DNA of 64,000 nucleotides from an uncultured Hyphomicrobiales bacterium (lineage in GTDB: Bacteria > Pseudomonadota > Alphaproteobacteria > Rhizobiales > Beijerinckiaceae): NCBI GenBank assembly GCA_903847605.1, contig CAINED010000076.1, positions 124,001 to 188,000 of the forward strand, given 5' to 3'. Made by a program: the position numbers and the translations under genes. Shown in pieces: positions 34,166-42,574 of this stretch. Under the pieces are notes generated by a model. The model saw only the letters and a program-made list of their open reading frames with translations. It searched no databases and was not told where the DNA came from. The first letter of the stretch is position 1; each line of letters opens with the position of its first letter.

Positions 34166-35929
34166 ATGACGGATAACACGGCAGGCGCATTGCCCGGACG
34201 GAATATAGCTGCGCTCGGCAGCGCCAGCGCCGTTCAAACATGGCCGAGCCGCTATCTTTCCGGCAAGAACGTGCTGGTAGCGACGCTGATCGTCATTCTC
34301 GGCTTCCTCGCCGTCTATCCGCTGGCGATGCTGTTTTACGGCAGCCTGCACTCGACGCCGCCGGGCATGGCCGGCGAGTTTAACCTGAACGGCTATCGCT
34401 CCATCATGAACTGGACGAATTTCGTCGTCCTTTTGAACACGATCGGCATTTCGCTCGCCAAGACAATTCCATCCCTGGCGCTGGCGGTTCTGCTCGCCTG
34501 GATTATCGCGCGCACGGACACGCCCTGGCGCGACAAGCTCGAAGTTTTGATCACCCTGCCCTTCTTCATCCCGCCGATCCTCACGGCGATGGCCTGGGGC
34601 ATGCTGGGCAATCCGCAGGTCGGCCTGCTCAATCAGGTCTGGAAATGGATGACCGGCGCGACGGTCTCGCCGATCAACGTCTATTCCTACGGCGGCATCA
34701 TCTGGCACATGATGCAATATTCGACGCCGTTCCTCTTCCTTTTCATCGTCGACATCTTCCGCGCGATGGACCCTTCGCTCGAGGAATCGAGCCGCATGTG
34801 CGGAGCCTCGCGCTGGCGCACCTTCCGCAACATCACACTGATCCTGATGCTGCCGGCGCTGACGAACAGTTTCATCCTCAGTCTCATCAGGGGCATCGAG
34901 AGCTTCGAGTCGCCGCTCTTCTTCGGCACGCCGGCGAAGATCGAGGTGATCACGACGGAAATCTACAATTCCATCAATCACCGGGCTACGCCGGATTATC
35001 AATATGCGACCGCGCTCAGCTTCGCGATCATGGTGCTGATGTTCGTGCTCGTCGTGTGGCAGTGGTGGCTGCTCAAGGGCCGCACCTTCACGACCGTGAC
35101 GGGCAAGGGCTATTCGCCCAACATCATGAAGCTCGGCCCGTGGAAATGGGTCACCTTCGGGTTCTGCATCCTGTTCTTCATCGTCACCGTCGTGCTGCCG
35201 GTGGGACAGTTGATCATCGGCTCTTTCTTCAAGTTCTTCGGCTTCTACTCATGGGACATGCTGACGACGGAGCATTACGTCGCCGTCGCCAACAATGCGG
35301 AAGTCTGGCGCGCCTTCTTCAACACCATGCTGCTTGGCCTTCTCGGCGCGACGGCGGTGATGACGCTCGGCTCGATCGTCGCCTATGTCTCGATCCGCAC
35401 GAAATGGCGCGGCCGGCGCCTCATCGACGCGCTCGCCTGGCTGCCGTGGATGATGCCTGGCATGGTGCTCGGCATCGGCTTCCTCTGGGCCTTTGCGATG
35501 CTGCCCGGCCCGATCCCGATCTACGGCACGATCTGGGCGCTGATGCTCGCCTATGTCGCGCTGGGCACGCCGATTTCCGTGCGCGTGATGAGCAGCGCCT
35601 ATGCGCAGCTTGCCTACGATCTCGAGGAATGTTCGCGCGTCCACGGCGCGACCTTCTTCCAGACCATGTGGCGCATCCTCATCGCGCTCGCCTGGCCGTC
35701 CTTCGCCGTCGGCTGGGTGCTCGCCTTCTTCGGCATCATGCGCGAACTCTCCGCCTCGATCCTGCTCTATTCCGTCGGCTCGGAAGTGTTGTCGGTGGTG
35801 CTGTTGCGCCTGTGGTCGAACGGCCTTGCCGAGCAGGTCAGCGTCATCGGCCTGATGATGATGCTGCTCGTCATTCTCTTCCGCTGGGTACAGTTGAAAC
35901 TCATCAAGAGCCGCATATCCACGCTGTAA
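34166..35929 (+). CDS. fused double ABC transporter permease, iron/thiamine (FbpB/ThiP) type
   Basis: About 587 residues from ATG at 34166 (an in-frame ATG at 34079 would add 29). It has about twelve transmembrane helices in two homologous halves. Each half has an EAA-type coupling loop: LEESSRMCGASRWRTFRNI in the first and LEECSRVHGATFFQTMWRI in the second. This is the fused arrangement of FbpB, AfuB and ThiP permeases. It is followed by the ATPase gene and then hyuAB, and with the binding protein at 30090 would complete one importer. Confidence 0.9.
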   Translation: MTDNTAGALPGRNIAALGSASAVQTWPSRYLSGKNVLVATLIVILGFLAVYPLAMLFYGSLHSTPPGMAGEFNLNGYRSIMNWTNFVVLLNTIGISLAKTIPSLALAVLLAWIIARTDTPWRDKLEVLITLPFFIPPILTAMAWGMLGNPQVGLLNQVWKWMTGATVSPINVYSYGGIIWHMMQYSTPFLFLFIVDIFRAMDPSLEESSRMCGASRWRTFRNITLILMLPALTNSFILSLIRGIESFESPLFFGTPAKIEVITTEIYNSINHRATPDYQYATALSFAIMVLMFVLVVWQWWLLKGRTFTTVTGKGYSPNIMKLGPWKWVTFGFCILFFIVTVVLPVGQLIIGSFFKFFGFYSWDMLTTEHYVAVANNAEVWRAFFNTMLLGLLGATAVMTLGSIVAYVSIRTKWRGRRLIDALAWLPWMMPGMVLGIGFLWAFAMLPGPIPIYGTIWALMLAYVALGTPISVRVMSSAYAQLAYDLEECSRVHGATFFQTMWRILIALAWPSFAVGWVLAFFGIMRELSASILLYSVGSEVLSVVLLRLWSNGLAEQVSVIGLMMMLLVILFRWVQLKLIKSRISTL

Positions 35930-35966
35930 CGTAACAAACAGAAAAGTTCTCCGGGGGCTTGCCGTA

Positions 35967-37061
35967 ATGGCCGCAATCGTACTCGAAAGCATATCGAAAT
36001 ACTTCGGCACGGCTGCCGCCGTGGACAATGCCAATCTCGAAGTGGAAACCGGCGAATTCGTCACGCTGCTTGGACCGTCCGGTTGCGGCAAGACGACGAC
36101 GCTGCGCATGGTCGCCGGCCTCGAACAGAATTCGACCGGACGTATCAGCATCGGCGGCGAGGTCGTCAGCGACGCCGCGCAGGGTTTCTTCATTCCACCG
36201 GAAAGACGCCAGCTCGGCATGGTGTTCCAGTCCTATGCGATCTGGCCGCACATGACGGTCTTCGACAATGTCGCTTATCCCCTGCGCATCAGGCGCAAGT
36301 CGTCGCAGGAGATCAAGGATCGCGTGACGAATGCGCTGCGTCTCGTCGAGATGGAGCGCTTCGCGGATCGGCCGGCGCCGGCGCTTTCGGGCGGACAGCA
36401 GCAGCGCGTCGCCATCGCGCGCGCGCTTGTTTTTGAGCCGCGCGTGCTCCTGCTCGACGAACCGCTGTCGAATCTCGACGCGCGGCTGCGCACCCAGACC
36501 GGCGACGAATTCCGCCAGCTGCAGAAGCGGCTCGGCATCACCAGCCTTTACGTGACGCACGATCAGGGCGAGGCCATGGCGCTGTCCGATCGCGTCGTCG
36601 TCATGAGCCTTGGCAAGATCCTGCAAGTCGGCTCGCCCGAAGACATTTACCGTCGCCCGCATTCGCGCGAAGTCGCTGCCTTCTTTGGCTCGCCGAATTT
36701 CCTCGAGGCCGAAGTGAAGGATTGCCGCCGCGAGGAAAACGGCTCCTACAGACTTGATCTCGATGGTGGCTGGAAAGGCCTGTGCCACGCCTCGGGCGAG
36801 CTTGCGCCGGGCAGCAAGGCGCTGGTGATGGTGCGTCCAGAAAACATGTATCTCAAATCCGGCGACCGGGTTTACGGTGGCGGCATGTCATGGAACGGCA
36901 TCGTGAAAGAGTCCATTTTCCGCGGCGCCAACAGGTCCGTGAGTATCGATACGGCGGCGGGTCTGCTGCATATCGAACTGAACGCCTTGTCCAATCCGCG
37001 GCCGGGCGAGAACATCGAGATATTCGCGGCTGAGAATTCGGCCTGGGCCGTGCCGGCCTGA
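35967..37061 (+). CDS. ABC transporter ATP-binding protein, FbpC/PotA type
   Basis: A 364-residue nucleotide-binding subunit. Walker A is GPSGCGKTT (residues 36-44), the signature LSGGQQQR is near 139-146, and Walker B VLLLDEPLSNLD near 161-172 with the switch histidine in YVTHDQGEA. The C-terminal third (about 240-364) is the TOBE domain of this class. It energises the fused permease encoded just upstream and is followed by hyuA after about 40 bases. All motifs are intact, unlike those of the YddA-like protein at 59139. Confidence 0.93.
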   Translation: MAAIVLESISKYFGTAAAVDNANLEVETGEFVTLLGPSGCGKTTTLRMVAGLEQNSTGRISIGGEVVSDAAQGFFIPPERRQLGMVFQSYAIWPHMTVFDNVAYPLRIRRKSSQEIKDRVTNALRLVEMERFADRPAPALSGGQQQRVAIARALVFEPRVLLLDEPLSNLDARLRTQTGDEFRQLQKRLGITSLYVTHDQGEAMALSDRVVVMSLGKILQVGSPEDIYRRPHSREVAAFFGSPNFLEAEVKDCRREENGSYRLDLDGGWKGLCHASGELAPGSKALVMVRPENMYLKSGDRVYGGGMSWNGIVKESIFRGANRSVSIDTAAGLLHIELNALSNPRPGENIEIFAAENSAWAVPA

Positions 37062-37103
37062 CACCGACAAAGCAACAAGAAGAAACTTTCGGGAGTGCAG
37101 AAC

Positions 37104-39179
37104 GTGTCGCGTTATCGCATAGGCATAGATGTCGGCGGCACGCACACGGACATGGTGTTGTTCGACGCTGCCGACAACTCCATCGTGATCGGCAAGTTGC
37201 CGAGCACGCCGCACAATCCCGCCATCGCCGTGCTGGACGGCGTCAAACGTTTCATCGCCGAGGGCGTTGCGCCCGGCGATATCGGCTTCTTCGGACACGG
37301 CACGACCGTCGCGACCAATGCGCTTCTCGAAATGAAGGGCGGTCCCATAGGCGTGCTGGTCAACCGCAACATGCGCGGCATTCTCGAAGTGCAGTCGCAG
37401 GCGCGCGACGGCTGGTCGCCCTTCGATCATTTTTTCCGCAAGCCCGAACCTCTGGCGCGACCGAGTTTCGTGAAGGAGATCGGCGGGCGCATCGACTATG
37501 CCGGCGCGGAGATCGAAGCGCTGAACGAAGACGATGTCGTGCAGGCTGCGAAATCGCTCGCCGAAAAGGGCGTGCGCTCCTTCGCGATCTGCTTTCTCTT
37601 CTCGTTCATGAACAAGACGCATGAGGAGCGAGCCGCCGAACTGATCCGCGCCGCGGCGCCCGACGCCTTCGTTTCCTGTTCGAGCCATGTCCTGCCGCGT
37701 ATTCGCGAATGGCCGCGCTATTCGACCACGCTGCTCAACGCCTTTCTCGCGCCGGTGCTCTCGCGCTATTGCGGCGACATGGCGCGCGGCCTCGATGCTG
37801 CGGATGTATCGACGCGTCAGCGCTTTCTGATGCAGTCGAACGGTGGCGTGATGCCGCTCGCCGCGGATGCGCAGGTGCATACGGTGCGCACGCTGCTCTC
37901 CGGCCCTGCTGCCGGCGTTCGCGGCGCGAGCTATTTGCTCGGTCAGGCGCAGGGTTGGCGCAACCTCGTGACGATGGATATCGGCGGCACCTCCTGCGAC
38001 ATCGCCTTTATCGAGAACGGCGAGCCTGTCGAACAGGCGGAAGCGACCATCGACGGGCGCATCGCGGCAGTACCGGCGTTCGACATCGCGACAGTTGCTG
38101 CAGGCGGCGGTTCGATCGCGTGGATCGGCGCATCCGGCCTGATCGAAGTCGGGCCGCGTAGCGCGGGGGCGTCGCCCGGCCCTGTCTGCTACGGCAAGGG
38201 CGGCGAGGAACCGACGGTGACTGACGCCAATCTCCTGCGCGGCGCGCTGAACGCCGATTACTTCCTCGGCGGCAGCATGAAGCTCGACCTCGCCGCGGCG
38301 CGCGGCGTACTCGACAAGAAGATTGCGCGACCGATGAACACCGATGTCGAGACGGCGGCGTGCGGTATCGTGCGCATCGTCAATGCGCGCATGGTCGATG
38401 CGATCCGCGTCGAAGCCGCCAAGAAGGGCATCGATCTCGCCGGACATACGCTCGTGCCGTTCGGCGGCGGGGGACCGGTGCATGCCGCGCAAGTGGCGGA
38501 GCAACTGGGCATGCGGCGCGTTCTGGTGCCGCGCAATCCCGGCGCATTCTCTGCGCTCGGCCTTTTGTGCAGCGACGTGCGTCACGATTACATGCGCTCG
38601 GGCATGGCCGATATTTCGACCCTCGATCCCGCTTTCGCCGAAGCCAGTTTCGCCAGCCTCGAAACGCAAGCGCGCGCAGAAATTTCGGCAGAAGGGCTCG
38701 ACGAATCCAGGATTGTATTCGAGCGCGAATTCGACATGCGATATGTCGGGCAGGGATATGAGCTGCGCATATCGCTTTCGGGACTTCCAGTGCCTCTCGA
38801 CAGGGACGCGCTTGATGCGGCCGCCTTGCGCTTTCATGATATTCACGCCGAAGCGCATGGGCATGCCGCCCGCGACAATACGGTCGAGGTCGTGAGCTAC
38901 CGCCTGCGCGCCATTGTGCCGATGCCGAAATTCGAACCGCAGAAAAAGATGTCCGGAGCATCGGCGACACCGCGTGCGATTGGCGAGCGCCGTATCTTGC
39001 TCGACGCAGGACGCGAGGTGAGCGCCACCGTGTGGCGGCGTGACGATCTCGCCGCGGATTTCGCCGCAGAAGGGCCCGCCATCATCGAGCAACTCGATGC
39101 GACGACGCTCGTGCCGGATGGCTGGCGCTTCGGTTGCGACGCCTACGACAATATCGTTCTGGAAAGAACAGGCGCATGA
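37104..39179 (+). CDS. hyuA: hydantoinase/oxoprolinase subunit A (HyuA family)
   Basis: About 691 residues. GTG at 37104 is preferred: GGGAG lies 8 bases upstream and the protein then begins MSRYRIGIDVGGTHTD, the first actin-like phosphate loop of the family; GTG at 37095 overlaps that site. Other markers are FFGHGTTVATNALLE, LSGPAAGVRGA, TMDIGGTSCDIAFIENG and LVPFGGGGPVHA. HyuA and HyuB together form ATP-dependent cyclases/hydrolases such as 5-oxoprolinase, N-methylhydantoinase or acetone/acetophenone carboxylase. hyuB overlaps its stop by four bases. Which reaction is performed cannot be told. Confidence 0.92.
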   Translation: MSRYRIGIDVGGTHTDMVLFDAADNSIVIGKLPSTPHNPAIAVLDGVKRFIAEGVAPGDIGFFGHGTTVATNALLEMKGGPIGVLVNRNMRGILEVQSQARDGWSPFDHFFRKPEPLARPSFVKEIGGRIDYAGAEIEALNEDDVVQAAKSLAEKGVRSFAICFLFSFMNKTHEERAAELIRAAAPDAFVSCSSHVLPRIREWPRYSTTLLNAFLAPVLSRYCGDMARGLDAADVSTRQRFLMQSNGGVMPLAADAQVHTVRTLLSGPAAGVRGASYLLGQAQGWRNLVTMDIGGTSCDIAFIENGEPVEQAEATIDGRIAAVPAFDIATVAAGGGSIAWIGASGLIEVGPRSAGASPGPVCYGKGGEEPTVTDANLLRGALNADYFLGGSMKLDLAAARGVLDKKIARPMNTDVETAACGIVRIVNARMVDAIRVEAAKKGIDLAGHTLVPFGGGGPVHAAQVAEQLGMRRVLVPRNPGAFSALGLLCSDVRHDYMRSGMADISTLDPAFAEASFASLETQARAEISAEGLDESRIVFEREFDMRYVGQGYELRISLSGLPVPLDRDALDAAALRFHDIHAEAHGHAARDNTVEVVSYRLRAIVPMPKFEPQKKMSGASATPRAIGERRILLDAGREVSATVWRRDDLAADFAAEGPAIIEQLDATTLVPDGWRFGCDAYDNIVLERTGA

Positions 39180-40813
39180 GCGGAAACCCCATAGATCCCG
39201 TCTCCGTGCAGATCGTGCGCAATCGCATCGCCTGCCTGATGGATGAGATGCAGCATCGTTTCTTCCGTTCGGGCTATTCGACGATCGTCCGGGAGTCACG
39301 CGATTTTTCCTGCGTAATCGTCGATGCGGAAGGACGGCTCATCACATCGCCGCCGATGTTCTATCACGCCACGGCCTATTATCATCTCGCCCAGAGCATT
39401 CTGAAACTCTACGGTCGCGAAACGCTCGAAGATGGCGCTGTCTTCGTCAGCAATCATCCCTATGAAGGCTTCACGCCGCATGCGCCCGACATGGCGATCA
39501 TGGCGCCTGTCGTCGTCGATGGATCGTTGATCGCCTTCGCAGCGGCCATTGCGCACAAGGCCGACATCGGCGGAACCGTTCCGGGATCCAGCTACGGCGC
39601 GGCGACGGAAATGTTTCAGGAAGGCATGCTTCTGCCGCCGGTGAGGCTTTATTCGGCTGGCGTCATCAACGGCGATCTCGAACGCCTCGTCGTCGCCAAC
39701 AGCCGTCAGCCCGCGCTGGTCATCGGCGACATGCGCAGCCAGACGGGCGCCGTCGTCAGCGGCCGCGAGCGCATGAAGGATCTCGCGCGCGAACACGGCG
39801 TCGCGCAACTCGTGTCCATTCTCGACGAAGCCATTGCGGCGGCGGGCCGCGAGATGGCGACCGCGCTGAAGCAATTGCCCGATGGCGAAAGCGAAGCCCA
39901 GGCGTTTCTCGACAATGACAGCGAGCGCAATGAAGGCCCTGTGAAACTGCATGTGAAGGTGAAAGTGAAGGCGGGCCACGTTACTTTCGACTTCGGCGAA
40001 AGCGACGACCAGCGCCGCACGCCCGTCAACCTGCGCCCGCCCCTCGTGGAAGCCGCCTGCTTTCATGCGCTGATTGCGATGATCGACCCGCATTTGCGCT
40101 ACAGCGATTCCGCACGCGCCCATGTCGATTTCGTGCTGCGGCCCGGCTCGGTGGTGAACGCCAATCCGCCTGCGCCCTGCTCCAACTACATGAAAGTCTG
40201 CCAGCGCCTGATCGATGTTCTCATCGAGGCGCTGAATCCCTTTTGTCCGCAACGCGCGGCGGCGCATGCCGGCGGCAGCGGCGGCTCCATCGTCGTCGCG
40301 TGGGGCGCTGGCGAGCGCGTCGCGCATCACAACCAGCATGAAATATTCGGTTCGGCTTATGGGGCAACGGCGCAGCGCGATGGCGCATCGGGCACGACCG
40401 TTCACATGACGAATATCTATGTGACGCCCATCGAAATCGTCGAGACGGAATTTCCCTGCCGCGTCACGAAGTTCGAACTCATTCCCGGTTCGGGCGGCGA
40501 TGGCGAATATCGCGGCGGCCTCAGTTTCCGCCGCGAATATCTGGCGCTGCAACCGGCTGTCGTTCTCTATCGCGGCGACAAGACGCGCTTTGCGCCGAGC
40601 GGCCTCAACGGCGGCCAGGACGGACGCAAGAGCCGTTTCCTCGTCGATCCCGACGGCCCCGGCGAAAAGCAGATGCCCGCGAATTGCCGCGTCGAACTAA
40701 GCCCTGGCGAAAGCTTCCGCGTCGAGGCGCCGGGCGGCGGCGGTTATGGCGATCCGGCGAAGCGTCAGCCGCAATCCCAAGCGCGTGATCGCGAAGACGG
40801 TTATGTCGCATAA
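39176..40813 (+). CDS. hyuB: hydantoinase/oxoprolinase subunit B (HyuB family)
   Basis: A 545-residue partner of HyuA. Typical family segments are VQIVRNRIACLMDEMQH near the N-terminus, VRESRDFSCVIVDAEGRL, NHPYEGFTPHAPDM, and near the C-terminus GSGGDGEYRGGLSFRREY and VEAPGGGGYGDP. ATG at 39176 overlaps the hyuA stop (ATGA). It is the last gene of the permease-ATPase-hyuA-hyuB run and is followed by a hairpin. The heteromer would act on a compound brought in by the transporter. Confidence 0.92.
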   Translation: MSGNPIDPVSVQIVRNRIACLMDEMQHRFFRSGYSTIVRESRDFSCVIVDAEGRLITSPPMFYHATAYYHLAQSILKLYGRETLEDGAVFVSNHPYEGFTPHAPDMAIMAPVVVDGSLIAFAAAIAHKADIGGTVPGSSYGAATEMFQEGMLLPPVRLYSAGVINGDLERLVVANSRQPALVIGDMRSQTGAVVSGRERMKDLAREHGVAQLVSILDEAIAAAGREMATALKQLPDGESEAQAFLDNDSERNEGPVKLHVKVKVKAGHVTFDFGESDDQRRTPVNLRPPLVEAACFHALIAMIDPHLRYSDSARAHVDFVLRPGSVVNANPPAPCSNYMKVCQRLIDVLIEALNPFCPQRAAAHAGGSGGSIVVAWGAGERVAHHNQHEIFGSAYGATAQRDGASGTTVHMTNIYVTPIEIVETEFPCRVTKFELIPGSGGDGEYRGGLSFRREYLALQPAVVLYRGDKTRFAPSGLNGGQDGRKSRFLVDPDGPGEKQMPANCRVELSPGESFRVEAPGGGGYGDPAKRQPQSQARDREDGYVA

Positions 40814-40840
40814 AAAAGGCCCGCTCCATCGAAGCGGGTC
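40812..40840 (-). terminator. terminator between hyuB and the converging Rieske gene
   Basis: A 6-bp GC stem (CCCGCT at 40820-40825 paired with AGCGGG at 40833-40838). On the minus strand it is followed by TTTTTT, which fits termination of the Rieske operon. Confidence 0.7.
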
Positions 40841-40860
40841 TTCAGCAATTCATGCATTGA

Positions 40861-41235
40861 TTATCGGTCGCGCACGGACACGACGATATCGTCGCCTTCG
40901 AGCCTGAACTTCACGGCCTTCAGCCGCACGGCTTGATTCGTCGGGTGACGTCCCGTGCGGATGTCGAATTCGAAACCGTGCCACGGGCAGACGATGTTCA
41001 TCTTGTCCTTGGCGAAACGCCGGCCCTTGCTCGCGCCGGTTTCGTCGAGGTCTTCCTCGTAACACGGCAGCAGGCGACCCTGCACCGCCGGCCCGTCGAG
41101 ATGCGGGCAGCGGTTCTCCCAGGCGTAAAACTGCCCGCCCAGCTTGAAGATTCCGACTTCGGTTCCGTTGATGTCGAAAACCTTGCGTCCCGGATCTTCA
41201 AAGGACGAAGCTTTGGCAACGGTGACATCAGCCAT
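40861..41235 (-). CDS. Rieske [2Fe-2S] protein with long inter-motif insert (second operon)
   Basis: A 124-residue Rieske protein with ligands C43, H45, C83 and H86 (CPHLDGPA ... CPWHGFEFD) separated by a 37-residue stretch containing a charged loop (YEEDLDETGASKGRRF). It ends with an IVVSVR strand. ATG at 41235 was chosen by homology to the start of the sister protein and a GGGAGAG site. It follows an amidohydrolase gene, as does the protein at 31208, and both have the same unusual long insert. Confidence 0.88.
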   Translation of the reverse strand: MADVTVAKASSFEDPGRKVFDINGTEVGIFKLGGQFYAWENRCPHLDGPAVQGRLLPCYEEDLDETGASKGRRFAKDKMNIVCPWHGFEFDIRTGRHPTNQAVRLKAVKFRLEGDDIVVSVRDR

Positions 41236-41263
41236 CAGGTCTCTCCCAAATTTTCTTCTTGGC

Positions 41264-42541
41264 TCAGGACACGCGGTTCGGCGCGCGCGCCGCAATCACG
41301 TCGCTGGCGCGCGGACGCAGACGCTTCACGGGCAGGTTGAAGAGCTTTGCTGCATTGAGGCCCAGAATGTTCTTCTTCGCCTGTTCGTCGAGGAAGGGCA
41401 GCGTGGTGATCGAGGAGGGCGGATCGAAGTCCCAGTGCGGCCAGTCCGACGCGAACAGAAGCTGCGTCGAAGCTTTCATCTTGTCCATCGTCGCTTCGAG
41501 CAGTTTCAGATCCCAGCGCTCGAGCGGCTGGCTCGAATAAAACATCTCCTGCATATATTCGCTCGGCATGCGCTTGAGGCCGGGCGCCTCGCTCTGGCGC
41601 ATCAGCACTTCATGGTCGAGGCGCTGCATGAGGAAGGGAATCCAGGCGAGCCCGCTTTCCACCCACACCGTCTTCAGCTTCGGGAAGCGCTCCGGCAGCG
41701 CGTTCACCACCCAGTTCGTCATGTGGATGAGATTGTAATGCACGAAGCTCAGCGCATGCATGGAAATGAAGCGGTTGAGAGTCGAGAATGACGGGTCTTC
41801 CCAATGAGGCCCGGCGTGGAAGATGAGCGGCTTACCCAGTTCCTCGATCATCCGGTAGAGGCGCATGTACTGGTTGTGATGCACGGGCTTGTGCCGCACC
41901 GCGCAGATGGTGAAGCCGACGATCTGCGGATGGCTGCCGTATTCCCGCACGATCCGCTCTGATTCCACGGGGTCGTTGAACGGCATATAGGCGAGACCGA
42001 TCAGCCGCGGGCTTTCCGGCAGAACGCGTTCCGTGAGCCAGCGGCAATAGGCGCGCGCCATGTTCACCTCGACGTCTTCCATCGGGTTCATGCCGAGATG
42101 CAGCATGGCCGTCGGGAAGATCACCTGATAGTCGCAGCCCATGGCGTCCATGCTGCGCAGCATGATCTGCGCGAAGGGATGCCCATGCGTCGAAGGCTCG
42201 TCCACGGTCTCGCCGGGGCCGGATTGATGCGGCACGCGGCCGGCGAGAGCCTGGAAGCTCATGCCCGGCTGCATGTTAATGAGCGGCGTGCGCACGCCGC
42301 CGGCCAGCATGTTCTTGGCCGTGTATTTAAGAACGTCGCTGTCCATGCAGTCGATCAGCTCGTCCCAGAACCGGCCTTCCTGGAGATGCGCATCGATATC
42401 GACGATGAGTTCGTAATCGTCGTACTGGCGTTGCGCCTGCCGTGCGGCCGCGTGCAGATAATCGCGCGTGTCCGTCTTGGCGGTGATTTCCTGCAGTTCG
42501 CGAACGCTGTCGAGACCGGTGCGTCTGAGTTCGTCAGGCAT
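41264..42541 (-). CDS. metal-dependent amidohydrolase, ACMSD-like (second operon)
   Basis: A 425-residue amidohydrolase-superfamily enzyme. Motifs are VDIDAHLQEG near residue 48, LIFHAGPHWED in the middle and LFASDWPHWDFDPP near residue 380. It is longer than the two paralogues at 31630 and 32727 by an N-terminal segment (RELQEITAKTDTRDYLHAAA). GGGAGG precedes the ATG. It lies between a ThDP enzyme gene (33 bases upstream) and a Rieske gene, forming a second operon ending amidohydrolase then Rieske. Confidence 0.9.
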   Translation of the reverse strand: MPDELRRTGLDSVRELQEITAKTDTRDYLHAAARQAQRQYDDYELIVDIDAHLQEGRFWDELIDCMDSDVLKYTAKNMLAGGVRTPLINMQPGMSFQALAGRVPHQSGPGETVDEPSTHGHPFAQIMLRSMDAMGCDYQVIFPTAMLHLGMNPMEDVEVNMARAYCRWLTERVLPESPRLIGLAYMPFNDPVESERIVREYGSHPQIVGFTICAVRHKPVHHNQYMRLYRMIEELGKPLIFHAGPHWEDPSFSTLNRFISMHALSFVHYNLIHMTNWVVNALPERFPKLKTVWVESGLAWIPFLMQRLDHEVLMRQSEAPGLKRMPSEYMQEMFYSSQPLERWDLKLLEATMDKMKASTQLLFASDWPHWDFDPPSSITTLPFLDEQAKKNILGLNAAKLFNLPVKRLRPRASDVIAARAPNRVS

Positions 42542-42574
42542 GGGATCCTCCCCTCTTGCTGCCCACAGTATGAG

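Noticed and set aside
34645..35934. 429-codon plus-strand frame in a second phase of the permease gene
   Set aside because: Low hydrophobicity and His/Arg-rich composition; the permease frame has coupling loops and membrane helices.
36888..39299. 803-codon open frame on the minus strand opposite hyuA
   Set aside because: It is the shadow of the GC-rich hyuA frame; it shows no domain, is Arg/His-rich, and hyuA on the other strand has all family motifs.
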